Of a stretch of 64,000 bases of DNA, positions 11,504 through 22,563 are shown in pieces. The position numbers were made by a program, and so were the translations under genes. Position 1 is the stretch's first letter. Each line of letters begins with the position of its first letter. The notes below the pieces were generated by a model that saw nothing but the letters and a program-made list of their open reading frames with translations, made no database searches and was not told where the DNA came from. The DNA is from Turnera subulata (Eukaryota > Streptophyta > Magnoliopsida > Malpighiales > Passifloraceae), in assembly GCA_028386065.3 (NCBI GenBank), contig JAKUCV010000159.1:4557-68556 (forward strand), in the 5' to 3' direction.

Positions 11504-11954
11504 TCAATATGACCGGAGCCCAAGATTGAATGAAATATATTAATAGTTGACAAGTGGCAAGATCTTAACCGTTTGATAACTTTTTTGTTATTTTGTTTTT
11601 TAAGAAAAAAAATGTTATGGAAAACGAAAAAAAAATTCAACCATATAAACATTTTTTTTAAAAAAAATCATAAAACATAATTTTTAGTCGAAAGAAAAAA
11701 GAAATTGCAGTTCAATCATTAATTTGCTTTTCCCTGCAAATTAACATCACCAATGAGCTTCGTAACTGGATAGAGCCGATTTGCTAATTGAAAGTAGCAA
11801 AATAAAAATTTGACCTTTGATGTAAGCTATTATATTCATACCTGAACTGTTAGTAACATATCCAGTACAAGAATAAAATTTCATAAATATTTTGGTTACT
11901 CGAATTAAATGCTCGGTTCATCACAAGATTGAAGTATTGAACAATGTCAAAAAC
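11504..11954. other. Unassigned AT-rich sequence
   Basis: No gene seen. Homology to element B has ended, and gypsy C begins at 11,955. It may be older host DNA or a rearranged end of element A. Confidence 0.5.
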
Positions 11955-12314
11955 TGTTAAAATATGGGATTTTATGCTAAGTTTGATGTAACAGCCCGGG
12001 TAAAAATTTGGTTTTTACCGGGACTGTAAAGGTCGTTATACAGTGATTTACCTTTGAATTTAATCTTGGGTAATTAATTCAAGGTAAATTGAGCGTCGTT
12101 TTTCGAAACCGAGGCTTTTCCCGTGCTCGAGATTTTTTCGTGGATTTTTCGGGCCTAAGTTGGTATTTTCTCGGGTCCTGGAATCCTCAGAAAAATCACA
12201 CCGGAAAATAACTAAGGGGGTATCAGTTATTTTCTGGTCCGGACCGGACTCGCTCTATAATGCAGAGAAGCTGCATTATTGAAGGAATCACAGGTGGCAC
12301 AGTATTTTACGATT

Positions 12315-12320
12315 TATAAA
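12315..12320 (+). promoter_or_regulatory. LTR TATA box
   Basis: gatttataaaagagagc precedes the purine-rich tract. The equivalent place in B's LTR (20,876-20,883, minus strand) is also TATA-like, so transcription probably starts shortly downstream. Confidence 0.6.
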
Positions 12321-12585
12321 AGAGAGCAGGAGAGGGGAAGAGAGGAAGAGGAGAAGAAAAAGAAAAAGAGAGAAAAGAAGAGAAAAAAAAAAGAGAGAAG
12401 AAAAGAAAAAAAGAAAAGAGAAAAAAAAAGAAAATCGGAAGAAGAAAAACAGAGAGGAAAAAGGAAAAAAAAACGAAAGAAAAAAAAATAGAAAAATAGA
12501 AACAGAAAAAAATAAAATGAAAGAAAAATCGGAAAAAGAAAATAAAGAAAATAGGAAAAAGAAAATGGAAAAAAAAAACCGTGAA
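12319..12585 (+). repeat. Purine-only low-complexity tract in LTR
   Basis: About 260 bases, almost all A and G, just after the TATA box. Equivalent tracts lie at 20,590-20,875 and 25,860-26,130 in the LTRs of B (T/C on the plus strand). Confidence 0.9.
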
Positions 12586-12911
12586 CAGTGCGCCACCTCC
12601 CCTCCTCCCGATACTGTGCACGACGAAGTGTTCCGCGCCGCCTCTCGTTGCACCGCCGCCACCGGCACGCTCGCCTTGATGTCGCCGACCTGTCGCCGCC
12701 TCCCCCGCTTGATTCCGCCGCCGGACGCTACTGCTAGAGCCGTTGACCCGCGAGCAGAACCCGACGGATCCACCTCCCTCGTGCCTGCCGCCTCTTGCCG
12801 ATGACGTCGCGCCTCCTTTCCGCCGCCCTCGCGCCGCTGCTGTGCTCGCTCATCCTTCCCTTGCGTTGTCGCGCCGTCGCTGTCGTCGCCGTCGCCACTG
12901 AACCCGCAAAG

Positions 12912-13704
12912 GTAAGACCCGTGGGTTGCGACAACCCGATTCTTTCGGGCGGGTCGCGAACAGAGGCCTGGGTTGGGCTGTGTGGTGTTGGGTCGGGCCT
13001 TGGCAGGCCTGTGCTGGGCTGCTGCCTTGGTTTGGGCCGCACTATTCATGGCTCAGTCCGATTTTATTTTTTTAAAAAAAAACAAGTTATATATATGTAT
13101 TTATTTATTATTCTGGTATTTAATTTTGAAAAAATATATATATACACTTTGAGAAAATTATGGTTAGATTAATTCTGGTATTTTGGGGAAAATATAAATA
13201 TATATACTTTGATAAATAATTAAGTTATGTTTTGGAAAAACTAATATTACTTCGAAAAATATATATATACCATGAAAATAATTTCTGGAAATTTAATATA
13301 TGTATTATTTTCTCTGAAAAATTATGATTGAGGAATATATATATATATGTACTTTGAAAATTAAAGGTAATTATATTTTTTGTTGAAAAATATTATTATA
13401 TATATTCAGAAAAAGATAAATACTATATATATATTTTCTGGAAATTATAAATACGTTATTATTTTTCTGGGAAATTATGGTGATTATATTTTGGGAAAAG
13501 TATAACTAATTTATGAAAATATTTTGAAAAAAAAGTTTTTATTAAAGTATGGTACCAAAATTATATTCGGATATATGTACGGTATAATATTTTCGGTAAA
13601 AGATGATAATAAATGATATGAACCGGGATGGGTTATTTCGCAGTTTTGGCATCATAGCATACCGATTATGTGCATTTATGTGTAAATATTGTTTTGTTGT
13701 ATAG
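12912..13704 (+). other. Putative intron inside the LTR leader
   Basis: A GC-rich block ends at a donor-like cgcaaag|gtaagacc, followed by about 790 bp of strongly AT-rich DNA and an acceptor-like tgttgtatag|g. The composition change at both edges and matching edges in four other LTRs support an intron. Inferred from sequence only. Confidence 0.55.
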
Positions 13705-13877
13705 GTTCGGATATCGGGCAGTTTCCCGAGGAGCCGGCTTGGGACCGGTCATTGTCTCCGGAGTTGAGTAATCGGCCAAGGTGAGGATGGATTTCCTTCA
13801 ATATGTGCCTGTATTACTCGGTTATTGTGTTTGATGTTTATTGCACTGTTGGTTGTTGCATTGGTTGTGATTGTTCT

Positions 13878-14240
13878 CGGGATGTTTATCCCAATATTTT
13901 GATTTGGTTTTTGGGATGTTTATCCCCGTGCGTCGGGTTTTGGATATTTATTTTCGTGTCTTTGGCCATAAGAATAATGGAATAAATAATAAATTGTGAT
14001 AAGGATGTCGATCCTTGATTTTGGGTAGGGATGTCTATCCCGGTATTTTGGTTAGGGAAGTTGATCCCTGTGATTTGATTTTGATGACGATAATATAATT
14101 GTCACGTGGTAAGTAGTGGTACGACTCGATGGTTTAAGACTGTTTCGCGGTGGCCGTGACCTGGGTTACTTGTGATAAGCATGTCTATGCTTGGGATGTC
14201 TATCCCGTGATTATTTTTGGGATGACGATCCCTGGGTTCT
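13878..14240 (+). repeat. Hairpin-motif array GGGATGTCTATCCC
   Basis: About seven copies of an imperfect palindrome of the form gggatgt(c/t)(t/g)atccc, spread through the LTR 3' half. The same array is in B (for example gggatcgacatccc around 17,345-17,700 and 24,080-24,420) and in the LTR fragment at 27,080-27,470. Confidence 0.85.
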
Positions 14241-15319
14241 CTGGATTTGGTCTGGCACCCGAAATATGTTGATAACCAGGTCTGACCTCTAGCTTATCTG
14301 TGACGGGGCCCGGAAAGATAAAATTGGAAATTGGAATTTTATTTGAGTCTTTTGATTTGTTTTATTTTTGCGGTTTTTGCCTGTCTTCGACCTTGAGTAA
14401 TTTTAGTGTTGCATATTGATTGTCTATCCTTCGTCGGTGAGCACTTCGGACTCACCTGCGGGCTTTCATCCCGTAGGATGGATTATTTGTGGTACAGGAT
14501 TGGTGCATTCCAGACAGGCTGCGGCGTTATCCCTTGGACAGGATTCGGATCCATAGTTGCATCATGTGTCGCATACAGTGTCTTTGTGAGTTATTAGGTC
14601 TTCCGCTGTGCATTATTTTTGCTATTGTTGGGCCATTGGGCCGGTTATGTTGTTAATGATGTTTTTATTTTGGGCTGTTGAGCCCGAGTTACTGTTGTGT
14701 ACACTGTATGCTGGGCTTGGCTTGATTGGGTCGTCACGGTTTCGGCACGTGTTTACTGTGTACGGTAAATACGGGTCGGGGCGTTTCATTTGATCCACGT
14801 GCTTCCAATCCTAATAGGAAGCTCCTTGCCTCGGATAGGTCCTTAAGCAACTCCTTGCCTCGGGTAGGTCCTTCTTACCTCAACTCGGTCTCTGAGATTT
14901 GGTCTGCAAGAAGAAAGAGAAAAAGGGCTTGGGGATGCCCTGGGGTGTGACCCCAAGGACCCTCCGATGCCTAAGTTAGGCAGGGGGTTGTCTAGAGAGA
15001 ATATTGGGGAGAGAATAGGAGAGAGTGAATTTCTTCTAGCATTTCTCTTGTGTGTAGAGAGACTTACCCAAGCCCCCTATTTATAGGAGAAAATAGGTGG
15101 AGCAGGTGCTGTGAGTAGTAGCTGAAGGGGTTCATAACTCCTGCTTGTATTAAAGCATAAGCGTTAGATTTCTCTAACGCTTTATTTATTTAAATACATA
15201 TTTTTCACATGTTTCTTGTGCCAAATTAGCTGCATAAGCTATCCCATCTAGGTCCTAAACTATCTCCCTAGGTCTTAGCTTGGTCATTTATGGTAGGAAA
15301 TATTCCTTATGTTATCACA

Positions 15320-15829
15320 GCCCCCAACTCTAAGGGATGTTGTGTAAAAATTTTCCTTAGAGTTTATTTTCTCTAGGATGTGCTTTTATTTCGGCCATCA
15401 TTGCGTACTAGATTGCCTTGTATGGCTAATTCCAATCACGACATCAATTTGTCCAAGCTTGAGCTTTGAACTTATTGAGCTTGTGAACCACATCTTGGTG
15501 GATGTAGGCTCATCAAACGACCAGTGTAAAATTGGCTCGATTTTCAATTTGTTAAAATTTCGAGCTCTTATAGCCCCCTGTCTAAGTGAACCTCTTGTTA
15601 GATAGGGCTTGAGGACTTTGCAGGTCTCAGTTGGATTTGCATGAAGCCCCCATGCTTAACAGAACTCTTTACTTTTTTGTTGTCCCCAAGTGGTCTTCTT
15701 TTTTAGACCTGAAGACGTTCTTTGGATATCTTCGAGATAAGGAGAACCTTTAGTAGATACCTCTGATATAAGGAGGGGAGCCAATATAAAGAGGACTTCT
15801 AAAATGGTACCTTCTTTGTACGTTTCTTA
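15320..15829 (-). other. Element C internal DNA, no gene seen
   Basis: Lies between the 3' LTR of C and the tandem array. No coding potential recognised on either strand. Confidence 0.6.
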
Positions 15830-16459
15830 TTATGCGACCTTGGACTACTTGGCCCTGGTCGTCTTTCTCTCTCATTTTCTCTTTCTTTGAATGTGCGACT
15901 TACCTGGGCTATATTGCCTTTGTCGTCCTTTTTGAATGTGCGGCTTACTTGGGCTATTATGCTTCAGTCGTCTTTTTGAACGTGCGACTTACTTGTTCTA
16001 TATTGCCTTAGTCGTCTTTTTTTAATATGCGACTTACTTGGGCTATATTGCCCTAGTCGTTTTCTGAATGTGCGACTTACTAGGGGTATATTGCCTTAGT
16101 CGTCTTTTTTTGAATGTGCGACTTACTTAGGCTATATTGCTCTAGTCGTCTTTTTTAGTGCGATCTTTTCTTTAGACCGTCTTGTTTTTGCGACTGAAAT
16201 TGGCTACATGGCCTTTCATCATCTTACTTTGCGACTAGCATAGGCTACATGGCCTTTTGTCGTCTTACTTTGCGACTAGCATAGGCTGCATGGCCTTTTG
16301 TCGTCTTACTTTGCAACTAAGATAGGCTACATGGCCTTCTGTCGTCTTACTTTGCGACTAGCATAGGCTACATGGCCTTTTGTCGTCTTACTTTTCGAGT
16401 AGGATAGGCTACATGGCCTTTTTGTCGTCTTACTTTGCGACTAGTATAGGCTACATGGC
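15830..16459. repeat. Tandem array inside element C (41-46-bp units)
   Basis: Two related unit types. Left units run around gtgcgacttacttgggct and atattgcc, 43-46 bp. Right units are about 41 bp, built on gcgactagcataggctacat and ggcctttt, each ending gtcgtctta. At least twelve units in all. The array resumes for one or two units after the MULE, at 28,514-28,580, confirming that the MULE landed in the array. Confidence 0.9.
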
Positions 16460-16804
16460 AGAATAAAGGATTTTTTGGTACCTGTACTTGGCCTCGATTT
16501 GGTTTTTGGTATCTGTACTGAAATTTCATGATTTTTGGTACCTGTACTTGGTAGTTTTCATTAATTTTGGTACTTCCGGTCACCAGAGACACGTGTCCAA
16601 TTTATGTGAGGCCACGTCATTTCAGGGTCAACCCCACCCGGGTTCCACCAATTTTGACCCGAAACCACAAAAAACCGACCCAGGGTCTAACCAACTAAAT
16701 ACCAAAATTTTATTTTTAAAACTGAGATTAAATTTAAAAAGGATTATCAAATTAATTAAAATTAATTAATTAGTCTAATTGGTAAATAAGAAGTGAGATT
16801 AAAT
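16460..16804 (+). repeat. MULE left terminal inverted repeat
   Basis: About 345 bp, with ggtacctgtacttgg-type internal repeats. It matches the right arm in reverse and is cut off by the LTR of element B at 16,805. Confidence 0.85.
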
Positions 16805-18215
16805 TGAAACGCCCCGACCCGTATTTACCATACACAGTAAACACGTGCCGGAACTGAGACGACCCAACTAAAATAAGCCCAGCATACAGTGTATACAATA
16901 GAAAATCGGGCTCAACAGCCCAAAGTAAAAACAGTAATAACAACTCAACTGGCCCAATGGCCCAACAAAAATAAAACAGTGCACAGCGGAAGACTTATTA
17001 ACTCACATAAACACTGTATGCGACATAGATGCAAACTATGGATCCGAGCCCTGTCCAAGGGATAACGTCGCAGCCTGTCTGGAATGCACCAATCCTGTAC
17101 CAAAAATAACTCATCCTACGGGATGAAAGCCCGCAGGTGAGGGGTGAGTCCGAAGTGCTCACCGACGAAGGAAAGACAATCAATATGAACACTAAAATTA
17201 CTCAAGTCCAAAAACAGGCAAAAACCGCCAAAATAAATCAAAAGACTCAACAAAATCCAATTTCCAATTTTATCTTTTCCGGGCCCCGTCACGGATAAGC
17301 TAGAGGTCAAACCTGGTTATCAACACATCTCGGGTGCCAGACCAAATCCAGAGAACCCAGGGATCGACATCCCAAAAATACGAACCCAGGGATAGACATC
17401 CCAAGCATAGACAAGCTTATAACAAGAACCCAGGTCACGGCCACCCCGAAACAGTCTTAAACCATCGAGTCGTACCACTACTTACCACGTGACAATTATA
17501 TTACCGTCATCAAAATCAAATCGTAGGGATCGACATCCCTAACCAAGATACCGGGATAGACATCCCCTCCAAAATACCAGGGATCGACATCCTTGTCACA
17601 ATTTATTATTTAATCCATTATTCTTTACCAAAAGACACAGCAATAGACATCCAAAACTCAAAGCACTGGGATAAACATCCCAAAAACAATTAGGACACTG
17701 GGATAACCATCCCGAATCAAACCACAGCAAATGCAACAACCAACAGTGCAACAATCACCAAACACAACAACCGAGTAATATAGGCACATATTGAAGGAAA
17801 TCCATCCTCACCTTGGCCGATTACTCAACTCCGGAAACAATGACCGGTCCGACACCGGCTCCTCGGGAAACTGCCCGATATCCAAACCTATACCACAAGA
17901 CAATGTATACACATAAATCCACATAATCGGTATACTATGATGCCCATACTGCGAATAACCCATCCCGGTTCATATCCGTTATTATTTCCATTTACCGAAA
18001 ATATCATACCGTACGTATATCCGAATATAATTTCGGTACCATACTTTAATTAAAACTCTTTTCAAAATAATTTCATAAAATAATTATAATTTCCCAAAAT
18101 AATAATTACCATAATTTTCTGAAAAAGAAAACATATGTATATATATATTTTCTAAAATATTACATTTCTAATAAAACTATTTACCATAATATAATTACCA
18201 AATATTGCCATTTAC

Positions 18216-18250
<35 letters not shown>

Positions 18251-18356
18251 CATATGTTGTATGTTATTTCCCAGAATATATATAATCATAAAAACTTGCT
18301 CTGAAAATTAAATACAATTTAATATATATATACATTTTTATTTCCTAAAGACAAAA

Positions 18357-19798
18357 GAGTTAATAGTTTTTTCTGTCCTTATACTTTGTCGATTTCGTAT
18401 TTGTTGTCCTTCTTCGTTCAATTTCACTTACCATGTCCCTGAACTTAAGATTTACCGGGTCACCCTGTCCTTCTTATGCCCTATAGCCGGTTATAAGCTA
18501 TGGTGTTGACACGTGTCCCCCCCAAAATTAGATCTGATGAATCTTATTTTTATTCTTTTTCCTCTTTTCTTTTTTCCCCTAATTTAATTCCTAAAACCTA
18601 GTTCAATTAAATATAAAAAAACATTACTTTTGCTTTCCTCTCCTCCCGTCCTCCCCCCTCCACCTCCACATCTAGCAAGTATGTTGTTGGCAAACCTGAA
18701 TATGTCGAACCCCTCTCCTTTACTTTCTTCTTATACAAACCGGCCACCAAGCACCAATACAAGCTCTTCCCTAATTGCGTAAAAGACGGCTTCTTATGGG
18801 ATTTTTTCTCCAACCCATCAATACCTCGTATACAAATCCAATCAGTTTCAAGCCTGAGCCTCTGGGATAGAACCGCCGCTACCACCACAACTCCCACATC
18901 TTCAATACCTAGTAGCCAAAGCTCCAAAGCAAAACCACCACCCATAAGCAATCCAACCCCCTAACCAATTTAAAAACAAAAAATCCATTAACGTAAAAAA
19001 AACCAAAATTGATTGTCGCTGCAGAGGAAGGGTTACAAGATCTATGTGGTGCTACTGAGGGTCAGAGCACTGCTATCTCTGGCGATGCGACGTCGAGCTC
19101 TAATTGACTTTGTGGCGGTGTTGGATGTCCGGCGTGGGGATTCAGATGGTGGAGCAGATGCCACTGCTGCTCTCATTGTTGAACTCCGTAGATTGATTGT
19201 TCACTGTGTTCGAACAGAGATTGGTCCTAGTCGGGGATCTCTATAGCGAGGAAAAGATAGTTCATGGCGTTGCAAATCTACTTGAGAAAGCTCGCGATTA
19301 GTTTGGAATTTGAGTTACTCTGGTTAACGATTATCCCCAAGATGAGTTACTTCTTTGACTTTGTAATTTTATTTTAAAAAACACGACGTTTTGAACGGGC
19401 TTCCCTTACCTAGATAATAATAATAAAAAAATTATTTAATTTAAATAAGCATTTTAGCAATTATATTCTGGAATCAAAAGAAAAAAAATAAAAAATGCTT
19501 GGATAATGGCCCCACATGTCAGTGTTGTGATTATCAAAAAAATTAAAAGAATAAAGACTTATTTTGGAAAAATAGTTTTGAAAAATAAAATAAAAAAGTA
19601 AAAAAAATTAAAAAAATAGAGTCTGCAGGTCCACAAGACACGTGTCAACTTTATGACAACTAACCGGCAGTAGGGGGTGGAAAGGACAACATGGCCCGGT
19701 AAATTAAGAGTTCAGGGACACCAAGAGTGAAATTAAACGGAAAGGGACAACAAATGCGAAATTGACAAAGTGAAAGGACATAAAAAACTTTTTTACTC
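18357..19798. mobile_element. Small MULE inserted in element B's LTR
   Basis: The 10-bp direct repeat aaagacaaaa lies at 18,347-18,356 and 19,799-19,808. The element-free sequence is seen intact in the other LTR at about 25,045-25,070. Inverted termini of about 150 bp start gagttaatagttttttctgt and gagtaaaaaagttttttatg, followed by matching gtcctt, actttgtc and aatttcg. No transposase. It may carry captured gene fragments. Confidence 0.92.
18607..19246. pseudogene. Possible captured gene fragments in the small MULE
   Basis: 18,980-19,246 (plus) reads YKIYVVLLRVRALLSLAMRR and then ALIDFVAVLDV. This resembles the start of a plant von Willebrand A domain (usual form RAPIDLVTVLDVSGS), as in WAV3-like E3 ligases, but the metal-site DxSxS is degraded. 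The minus-strand frame 18,607-18,951 is unrecognised. If correct this is a Pack-MULE-type capture. The match is short and from memory, so confidence is low. Confidence 0.3.
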
Positions 19799-20275
19799 AA
19801 AGACAAAATACTTTTCCAACAATTATAAATCAACATAATTATATATATTTCAGAAATATAAATTATGTGTACCATATTTATATTTCCAAAGTTAGTTACC
19901 ATAATTTTCCAGAAAATTAATTACGTAATTATAATTTCCACAACCACTTTTCTAGGCAAAATAATATATGTGTATAAAATTTCCAGAAATACTTTCAAGG
20001 TATATATATATATATATATTTTACCAATTAATAATAGTTTTTCCCCAAAACATAACTTAATTATATATCTAAGTATATATATTTATATTACCCTAAAAAT
20101 ACTAAATTAAATTGAACATAATTTTGTAAAAATAATTATATATTTTTTTTGGAAATTAAATACCAGAATAATTATATAAAAAGATTATTTAAAAAAATAA
20201 AACAAATCCAACCGGCAACCCAGCACCCATGGGGCGCGACCCGGCCGCGACCCGCCCAGAAGACTCGGGTTGCTC

Positions 20276-20585
20276 ACCTGCAGCGGCGAACGGCGGCAGC
20301 ACAGGCACGAGGATGGAGTCACGAGGCGCGGCGAGACACGGCGACTCCATAGGCAGCGGAAAGGCGGCACGAGGCGTCACGGCGGCTGAGCTGAGCGGAG
20401 GAGAAGCAGATCCGCGGGTTTCGCCGCGGGTCAACGGCTCTAGCGGGTGCGTCCGGCAACAGAAGGAGGAGGAGGCGACGGGGGTGAGGTCGCGATGGCA
20501 CGGCGAGCGTGCTGGTGGCGGCGGTGTGTCGAGATTCGCCGGGGAACGCTCCGGCGTGCACAGTGGCAGTGGAGGAGGGTGACGA
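20276..20585 (-). other. GC-rich exon-like block in LTR leader
   Basis: High-GC, CpG-rich stretch between the pyrimidine tract and the putative splice donor. Open on several frames because of its composition. Its counterpart is at 25,535-25,850. I do not call a protein. Confidence 0.5.
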
Positions 20586-20589
20586 TGAA

Positions 20590-20883
20590 CAGTGCACTCC
20601 ATTTTTTTCTTTTTTTCTTTCTTTTTTTTCTTTTTTTTCTTATTTTCTTCTTTTCTTTCTTTTATTTTCTTTCGATTTTCCTTTTGTTTTTTTTCCCTTT
20701 TCCTCTCTCAGTATTTTCCTGTTTCTCTCTTTTTTTTTTTTTTGCCGTTTTCTTTTCTTTTTTTTCTTTTCTCTCTTTTTCTTTTTCTCTCTTTTTCTTT
20801 TTCTCTCCTTTTCTCTTCTTTTTTTCCTTCTCTTCTTCCTCTTCTTCTGCTTTCTTCTTCCTTCTCCTCTGCTTTCTTTTTAT
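20590..20883 (-). repeat. Low-complexity purine tract (T/C on plus) and TATA in B's LTR
   Basis: Almost pure T/C on the plus strand for about 290 bp, ending at tttttata, which is TATAAAAA in LTR orientation. Same relation as TATA and purine tract in the solo LTR. Confidence 0.85.
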
Positions 20884-21191
20884 AACGTAAAAATTACTGT
20901 TACCCTTGTGATTCCTTAATAATGCAGCTTGTCCATTCCGGACCAGAAAATAACTGATACCCCCTTAGTTATTTTCCGGTGTGATTTTTCGAGAAATTCC
21001 GAAACCCGAAAAATACCAACTTAGGTCCGAAAAATCCACTGAAAAATCACGAGCGCGGAAAAACTCTCGGTTTCGAAAAAATACTCCCGATTTACCTTGA
21101 ATTAATTACCCAAGATTAATTCAACAGTAAATCACGGTAAAAAAACTTTACAGTCCCGGTAAAAATCAAAAATTTTACCTGGGCTGTTACA

Positions 21192-21205
21192 GTCTACCCA
21201 CCTTA
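21192..21205 (-). other. Element B polypurine tract
   Basis: Minus strand aaggtgggtagac directly before the 3' LTR. Gypsy D has aaggtgggtaggc at the same place (45,895-45,909). Confidence 0.75.
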
Positions 21206-21334
21206 AAAATAATTTCGTCCCCAAAATTCCGTCTTATCCGTGGGTCCTACCACGATAAGCTTCTGGCACACTCTGCTAGGTGTCCAACCTCAACCCGAGA
21301 TACCGCTTATACCCTTAAGCGACATCTCGTCCTC

Positions 21335-21340
21335 TATAAG
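21335..21340 (+). promoter_or_regulatory. TATA box for antisense ORF1 (element B)
   Basis: cctctataagaacc, 37 bp before the ATG at 21,377 and conserved in element A. The spacing implies a very short 5' leader. Confidence 0.55.
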
Positions 21341-21376
21341 AACCAAACCTCATGACTGGCATACTCACACACAGTC

Positions 21377-21754
21377 ATGGACTCTCCACTGAGATCAAGG
21401 ACTACCTCAGACTCCGAGAACAACAGCTACATCGGCAGCACTGCCTTCCCGACAAGCTCCGAAGAAGAACCTCCCAAGAAGCGGTTCAAAACCAACATCA
21501 TCGGCTTGAAGGAACACATGGTCGTCTCCAGCAGACGGCGAAAGAAATGTGCTCCCAAGAAAGCTAAGGATAAGAAGGGCAATGCGACGGCTGAAAGCAG
21601 CACACCGCAGCAGACTCTGACGCAGCTGAACGTCTCACTGAAGAAGATCAGCTCGGCGGTGGCGCAGATAGAACTGGCGTGCGCGGAGCTCTTCCCTCAC
21701 ATGAAAACCGTACAAAAACTTGTAAAAGATCTAGAGAAGCAAGTAGCTCCGTAG
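21377..21754 (+). CDS. Antisense ORF1 of element B: 125-aa basic/coiled-coil protein, unknown function
   Basis: Intact frame from ATG to TAG. The product starts MDSPLRSRTTSDSENNSYIG and has PPKKRFK and SSRRRKKCAPKKAKDKKG basic clusters (about residues 32-70), then LTQLNVSLKKISSAVAQIE to VKDLEKQVAP, predicted helical. In the first 60 codons or so, my hand comparison with the element A copy shows roughly as many synonymous as amino-acid changes, more than neutrality would give at synonymous sites. AATAAA-type signals follow at 21,787-21,801. The gene is antisense to the LTRs. A nuclear, nucleic-acid-binding role is only a guess. Confidence 0.7.
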   Translation: MDSPLRSRTTSDSENNSYIGSTAFPTSSEEEPPKKRFKTNIIGLKEHMVVSSRRRKKCAPKKAKDKKGNATAESSTPQQTLTQLNVSLKKISSAVAQIELACAELFPHMKTVQKLVKDLEKQVAP

Positions 21755-22452
21755 AGTACTTCTTCTCCTGTTGTAAAACTATTATGAAATAAATAAAATA
21801 AATTTCCTTTTAAATCAAAAACTCTTGTCAAATTGTGAAAACTCATGCTAACAGAAAAATAAAAACATCACAAAGTAGAACAAAAATCAACAATAAAAAT
21901 ATAAATCGAACAAAAAGAAATTAAAAACAAAACTCGTTTAACAAAATCAAAACAAAAAAAATTAAAACAAAATATGTTTTCATGATCGGTGCTCGTATCG
22001 GACGAAAACACCCATGAACCAAGAGACGTGACACACGCAACTAACGGTGACGATCACGGGCACGTCCTGTGTCCCTCGAAAGAAACGTACCCACTTGTTC
22101 ACAAATTCCGCATGAGCCAAAAACGTCCGTCAAGACAACGTATCTCTCCACGATGTCCGAACAGCTGTAAACTTGTCGTGCATGCGCTCTACTCGAGGTA
22201 TGGTCCCATCAGTCTAGCCTCAACGGTCACGAATGCATGTGATAAAAGATGCAGAAAAATATAGTAAAACCATGAAAAGAAAAGACAAAGTAGCCAGAGC
22301 GAAAGAAAATCATGAGATGGAAAAAGACTGAAAAACTCTGGCATAGCAGCCCGAAAAACATATAAAGTAACGAACAATAAGTGAAGCAACGGAAAAATTT
22401 TCAAAAAGCAGATCTTGAAAATCGAAAACAATAATCACGCTCCCCATAAGAG

Positions 22453-22460
22453 TATAAAAG
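22453..22460 (+). promoter_or_regulatory. TATA box for antisense ORF2 (element B)
   Basis: TATAAAAG in gagtataaaagacggagcg, about 104 bp upstream of the ATG at 22,564. The block is conserved in element A. Confidence 0.55.
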
Positions 22461-22563
22461 ACGGAGCGGTGAGGTGTAAATCATCAAAAGCATTTTAAGG
22501 CAACAAACGCTCAGAAAAACAAATCCACAACGCTCAAAAACAAAATACCCGCTTCCAAACACG

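Larger units (their letters stand above)
11987..14788 (+). repeat. Solo LTR (family of elements A and B), 2.8 kb
   Basis: Begins TGTAACAGCCC and ends GGGGCGTTTCA, flanked by the direct repeat tttga at 11,982-11,986 and 14,789-14,793. No internal region is attached, so this is a solo LTR formed by LTR-LTR recombination. It contains a TATA box, a purine-rich leader, a GC-rich block, an AT-rich intron-like segment, a hairpin-motif array and the conserved stem-loop. Open frames inside it, such as 12,288-13,049, are low-complexity shadows. Confidence 0.93.
11955..15319 (-). repeat. 3' LTR of element C, split by a solo LTR
   Basis: 11,955-11,986 and 14,794-15,319 together match the LTR at 30,101-30,672. 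The break is caused by the solo LTR with duplication tttga. The end at 15,319 is followed by gcccccaac, whose complement gttgggggc is the polypurine tract. Confidence 0.9.
17888..20277 (-). other. Putative LTR-leader intron (element B), interrupted by a MULE
   Basis: On the minus strand: donor ctgcag|gtgagcaac after a GC-rich block, and acceptor tgtggtatag|gtttgg. About 940 bp without the MULE, strongly AT-rich. Confidence 0.5.
16805..21191 (-). repeat. Element B LTR (left, 3' LTR), with inserted MULE
   Basis: TGAAACGCCCC to GGGCTGTTACA on the plus strand, 4,387 bp including the 1,442-bp MULE at 18,357-19,798. Same internal order as the solo LTR at 11,987-14,788, in reverse. Confidence 0.9.

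Noticed and set aside
12288..13049. 253-aa open frame on the minus strand
   Set aside because: It runs through the purine tract and GC-rich block of the solo LTR; the protein is poly-F/L/S and then A/R-rich. No domain; compositional.
20189..20919. Several overlapping ORFs on both strands, repeated at 25,451-26,176
   Set aside because: All lie in the GC-rich block and pyrimidine tract of element B's LTRs and reflect composition. The recurrence is due to the two LTRs.
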